Both the position numbers and the translations under genes were made by a program. Source: CAYWMP01 sp964459445 (GTDB lineage: Bacteria > Desulfobacterota > DSM-4660 > Desulfatiglandales > HGW-15). Taken from it: a DNA stretch of 25,517 nucleotides. The notes beneath the pieces were generated by a model, which was given only the letters and a program-made list of their open reading frames with translations, was not told the DNA's origin and did not search any database. The stretch's first letter is position 1; each line of letters opens with the position of its first letter. Positions 24,506 through 25,517 of this stretch are shown here, piece after piece. The DNA is taken from contig CAYWMP010000077.1 of NCBI GenBank assembly GCA_964459445.1, positions 1 through 25,517 on the forward strand. The letters run 5' to 3'.

Positions 24506-24512
24506 TTCGGCA
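24282..24512 (+). repeat. attC-type recombination region 2 (cassette 2/3 junction)
   Basis: It runs from R'' CGCACAAC to the junction GTTCGGCA, about 231 bp. A private hairpin (CTGGCTGGAGAGGGACGAG with CTCGCCCCTCAGCCAG) comes first. The 169-bp core (24337-24505) shared with region 1 follows; most of the roughly 17 differences lie in loops or at 24435-24480. The GTGAGC-AA-GCTCAC hairpin gains an extra base pair relative to region 1. The arm after R'' again pairs partly with GGCTCATCCGCCGCC before R'. Confidence 0.75.
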
Positions 24513-24515
24513 ACA

Positions 24516-25439
24516 ATGAAAATGAAAGATATAGTCTTCATGCTCCACGAAAGCGTGGCCGATAACCAGCAACAAAGAGGAATTTGCTGGCAAATAAGAG
24601 AGAATTCTTATGTGCCGATCAAACATCCTCAAATTAAGAAGCCTGTACCACGAAATAAGGAAGACGGACTACTCGAATCGTTAAACCGTTTACCTGTTGG
24701 CACTCCAGGTAGGATAGAAAAGGAACGTAATTCTACATTTCGTATAATCCCAGGAAAAATGAATAGAGGTGAGTGTTTTTTTCGCATAGTTCGACCTATC
24801 TTTGGAGAAAACTCCATTCAGACCGGACAAACCTTACGGTATATTTATGATCAAAATTCTCTCAGGAATATTCAAAAACAAGAAGAAATACTAATTGAAA
24901 TACTCGAAAATATTTTCAGAAACATCCATCCTCATGAGGACAACTTTAATGTCTTTGGTCATCAAATTCGCAATCTGATCATTCTGGCGACTACCGAAGT
25001 TGAATCTTCATTAACTGCCATTCTCCAGGCAAACAATATTCCCCCACTTTCACAGTATTTCACGACTCGTGATTATGTCAGATTGAAGAAGGTGCTTAGA
25101 TTAGCAGAGTATGAGGTGTCGCTCTCACATTACCCGTGGTTACAATCATTTTCGCCATTTCGTGATTGGATTGATACACAGCCAACTCAAAGTCTGAAAT
25201 GGTATGATGCTTATAATAAAATTAAGCATAACAGAGAAGTTGAATTTCAAGAAGCGACACTGCTTCATTCAGTTAATGCAATAATCGCAGTGCATATATT
25301 GCTAGTATCTCAGTTTGGGAAATGGGGTACCTATAACCCATATTTTAAATTTTCTAGAGAGCCAATATGGCCAAGAGATGAACTATACATTCCTCCTGAA
25401 GACCAAAATGAGTGGGCTCAGATAAATTTGGTGCTATAA
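24516..25439 (+). CDS. Cassette protein with HEPN-like C-terminal motif
   Basis: A 307-residue protein of unknown function. The N-terminal part (1-115) is basic and unrecognised. From about 118 it becomes helical, with WYDAYNKIKHNRE at 229-241 followed by a long helix (EATLLHSVNAIIAVHILL). This W.xAYN.IKHNR pattern is found in HEPN-like domains, many of which are RNases in toxin or defence systems (family knowledge; the canonical R-X4-6-H is not exact here). An open frame reaches back to 24432 through the attC core, but ATG 24516, ten nt after the junction, is the sensible start; ATG 24522 is an alternative. There is no clear Shine-Dalgarno. Codon use is AT-rich compared with the housekeeping genes, in keeping with acquisition. 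No antitoxin-like partner gene is seen in the cassette. Confidence 0.68.
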   Translation: MKMKDIVFMLHESVADNQQQRGICWQIRENSYVPIKHPQIKKPVPRNKEDGLLESLNRLPVGTPGRIEKERNSTFRIIPGKMNRGECFFRIVRPIFGENSIQTGQTLRYIYDQNSLRNIQKQEEILIEILENIFRNIHPHEDNFNVFGHQIRNLIILATTEVESSLTAILQANNIPPLSQYFTTRDYVRLKKVLRLAEYEVSLSHYPWLQSFSPFRDWIDTQPTQSLKWYDAYNKIKHNREVEFQEATLLHSVNAIIAVHILLVSQFGKWGTYNPYFKFSREPIWPRDELYIPPEDQNEWAQINLVL

Positions 25440-25457
25440 GACTCAGAATAAATATAA

Positions 25458-25517
25458 TGCCGAACCCTTATAAGGCCTCCGGCTGTCAAGGATAAAGGTA
25501 TGCTTTGACGAAAAAAT
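25458..25517 (+). repeat. attC-type region 3, truncated by window end
   Basis: It starts with R'' TGCCGAAC, then CCTTATAAGGCC (itself containing the palindrome CCTTATAAGG) and an imperfect GTCAAGG/CTTTGAC hairpin. The conserved 170-bp core expected next is not included in the window. Confidence 0.5.

Larger units (their letters stand above)
24506..25517 (+). mobile_element. Integron gene cassette 3 (right end outside window)
   Basis: It begins TTCGGCA (after G24505) and has TGCCGAAC (25458-25465) after its gene, an exact complement that includes the boundary G (8 nt). It holds one gene that looks more AT-rich than its neighbours. The attC region runs off the window. Confidence 0.7.

Noticed and set aside
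23599..24515. The repeated structured segments as CRISPR repeats
   Set aside because: Only two full copies exist, 170 bp long and separated by a gene; there are no short regular spacers and no cas genes.
24432..24515. N-terminal extension of the cassette 3 protein
   Set aside because: Those codons lie in the shared attC core and across the cassette junction, so they would not travel with the cassette.

Overview
The window looks like a chromosomal segment of an anaerobic deltaproteobacterium (Desulfobacterota; sulfate-reducer or syntroph type). The grounds are a four-heme class III-type cytochrome c, two large multi-PAS histidine kinases, and an integron integrase of the form I associate with this group. 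This is inferred from gene content; no rRNA or other marker gene is present.

Layout. Positions 1-10654 hold an alpha-glucan mobilisation set: a GH57/DUF3536 glycosidase (76-2502), 4-alpha-glucanotransferase malQ (4185-5702) and an alpha-glucan phosphorylase (8093-10654), all on the + strand. Two redox genes sit among them: a tetraheme cytochrome (5818-6282) and a thioredoxin-reductase-like protein carrying extra thioredoxin-fold domains (6370-8010). An unrecognised, probably TIM-barrel protein (2690-3808) runs on the - strand. Positions 10678-13617 (-) encode a membrane hybrid histidine kinase that converges on the phosphorylase. Positions 14130-16907 (+) are a two-gene unit of a MoxR-type AAA ATPase and a protein with a TraB/DUF5682-like N-terminal half. 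Positions 17246-20518 (-) encode a cytosolic multi-PAS histidine kinase that begins with a Rossmann (NAD(P)-binding-like) domain and contains a recent 453-bp tandem duplication of one PAS module.

Positions 20519-21238 are non-coding and repeat-rich: a hairpin repeat shared with the start of the window, a 17-nt inverted repeat, and a 145-bp MITE-like element with 19-nt terminal inverted repeats.

From 21239 to the right edge lies what I read as an integron, the most notable feature. An IntI-family integrase (21239-22384, -) with the IntI-specific insert faces away from a row of at least three single-gene cassettes on the + strand. Each cassette begins with a 7-8-nt site (TTAGGAG, TTGTGCG, TTCGGCA) whose exact complement lies just after its own gene (CTCCTAA, CGCACAA, TGCCGAA), the R'/R'' logic of attC sites. 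Two complete recombination-site regions share a roughly 170-bp, about 90% identical, multi-hairpin core and are much longer than classical attC sites. The cassettes carry a trypsin-fold protease (H62/D111/S218), a four-helix membrane protein, and a protein with a HEPN-like KHNR motif. None has a function I can name with certainty.
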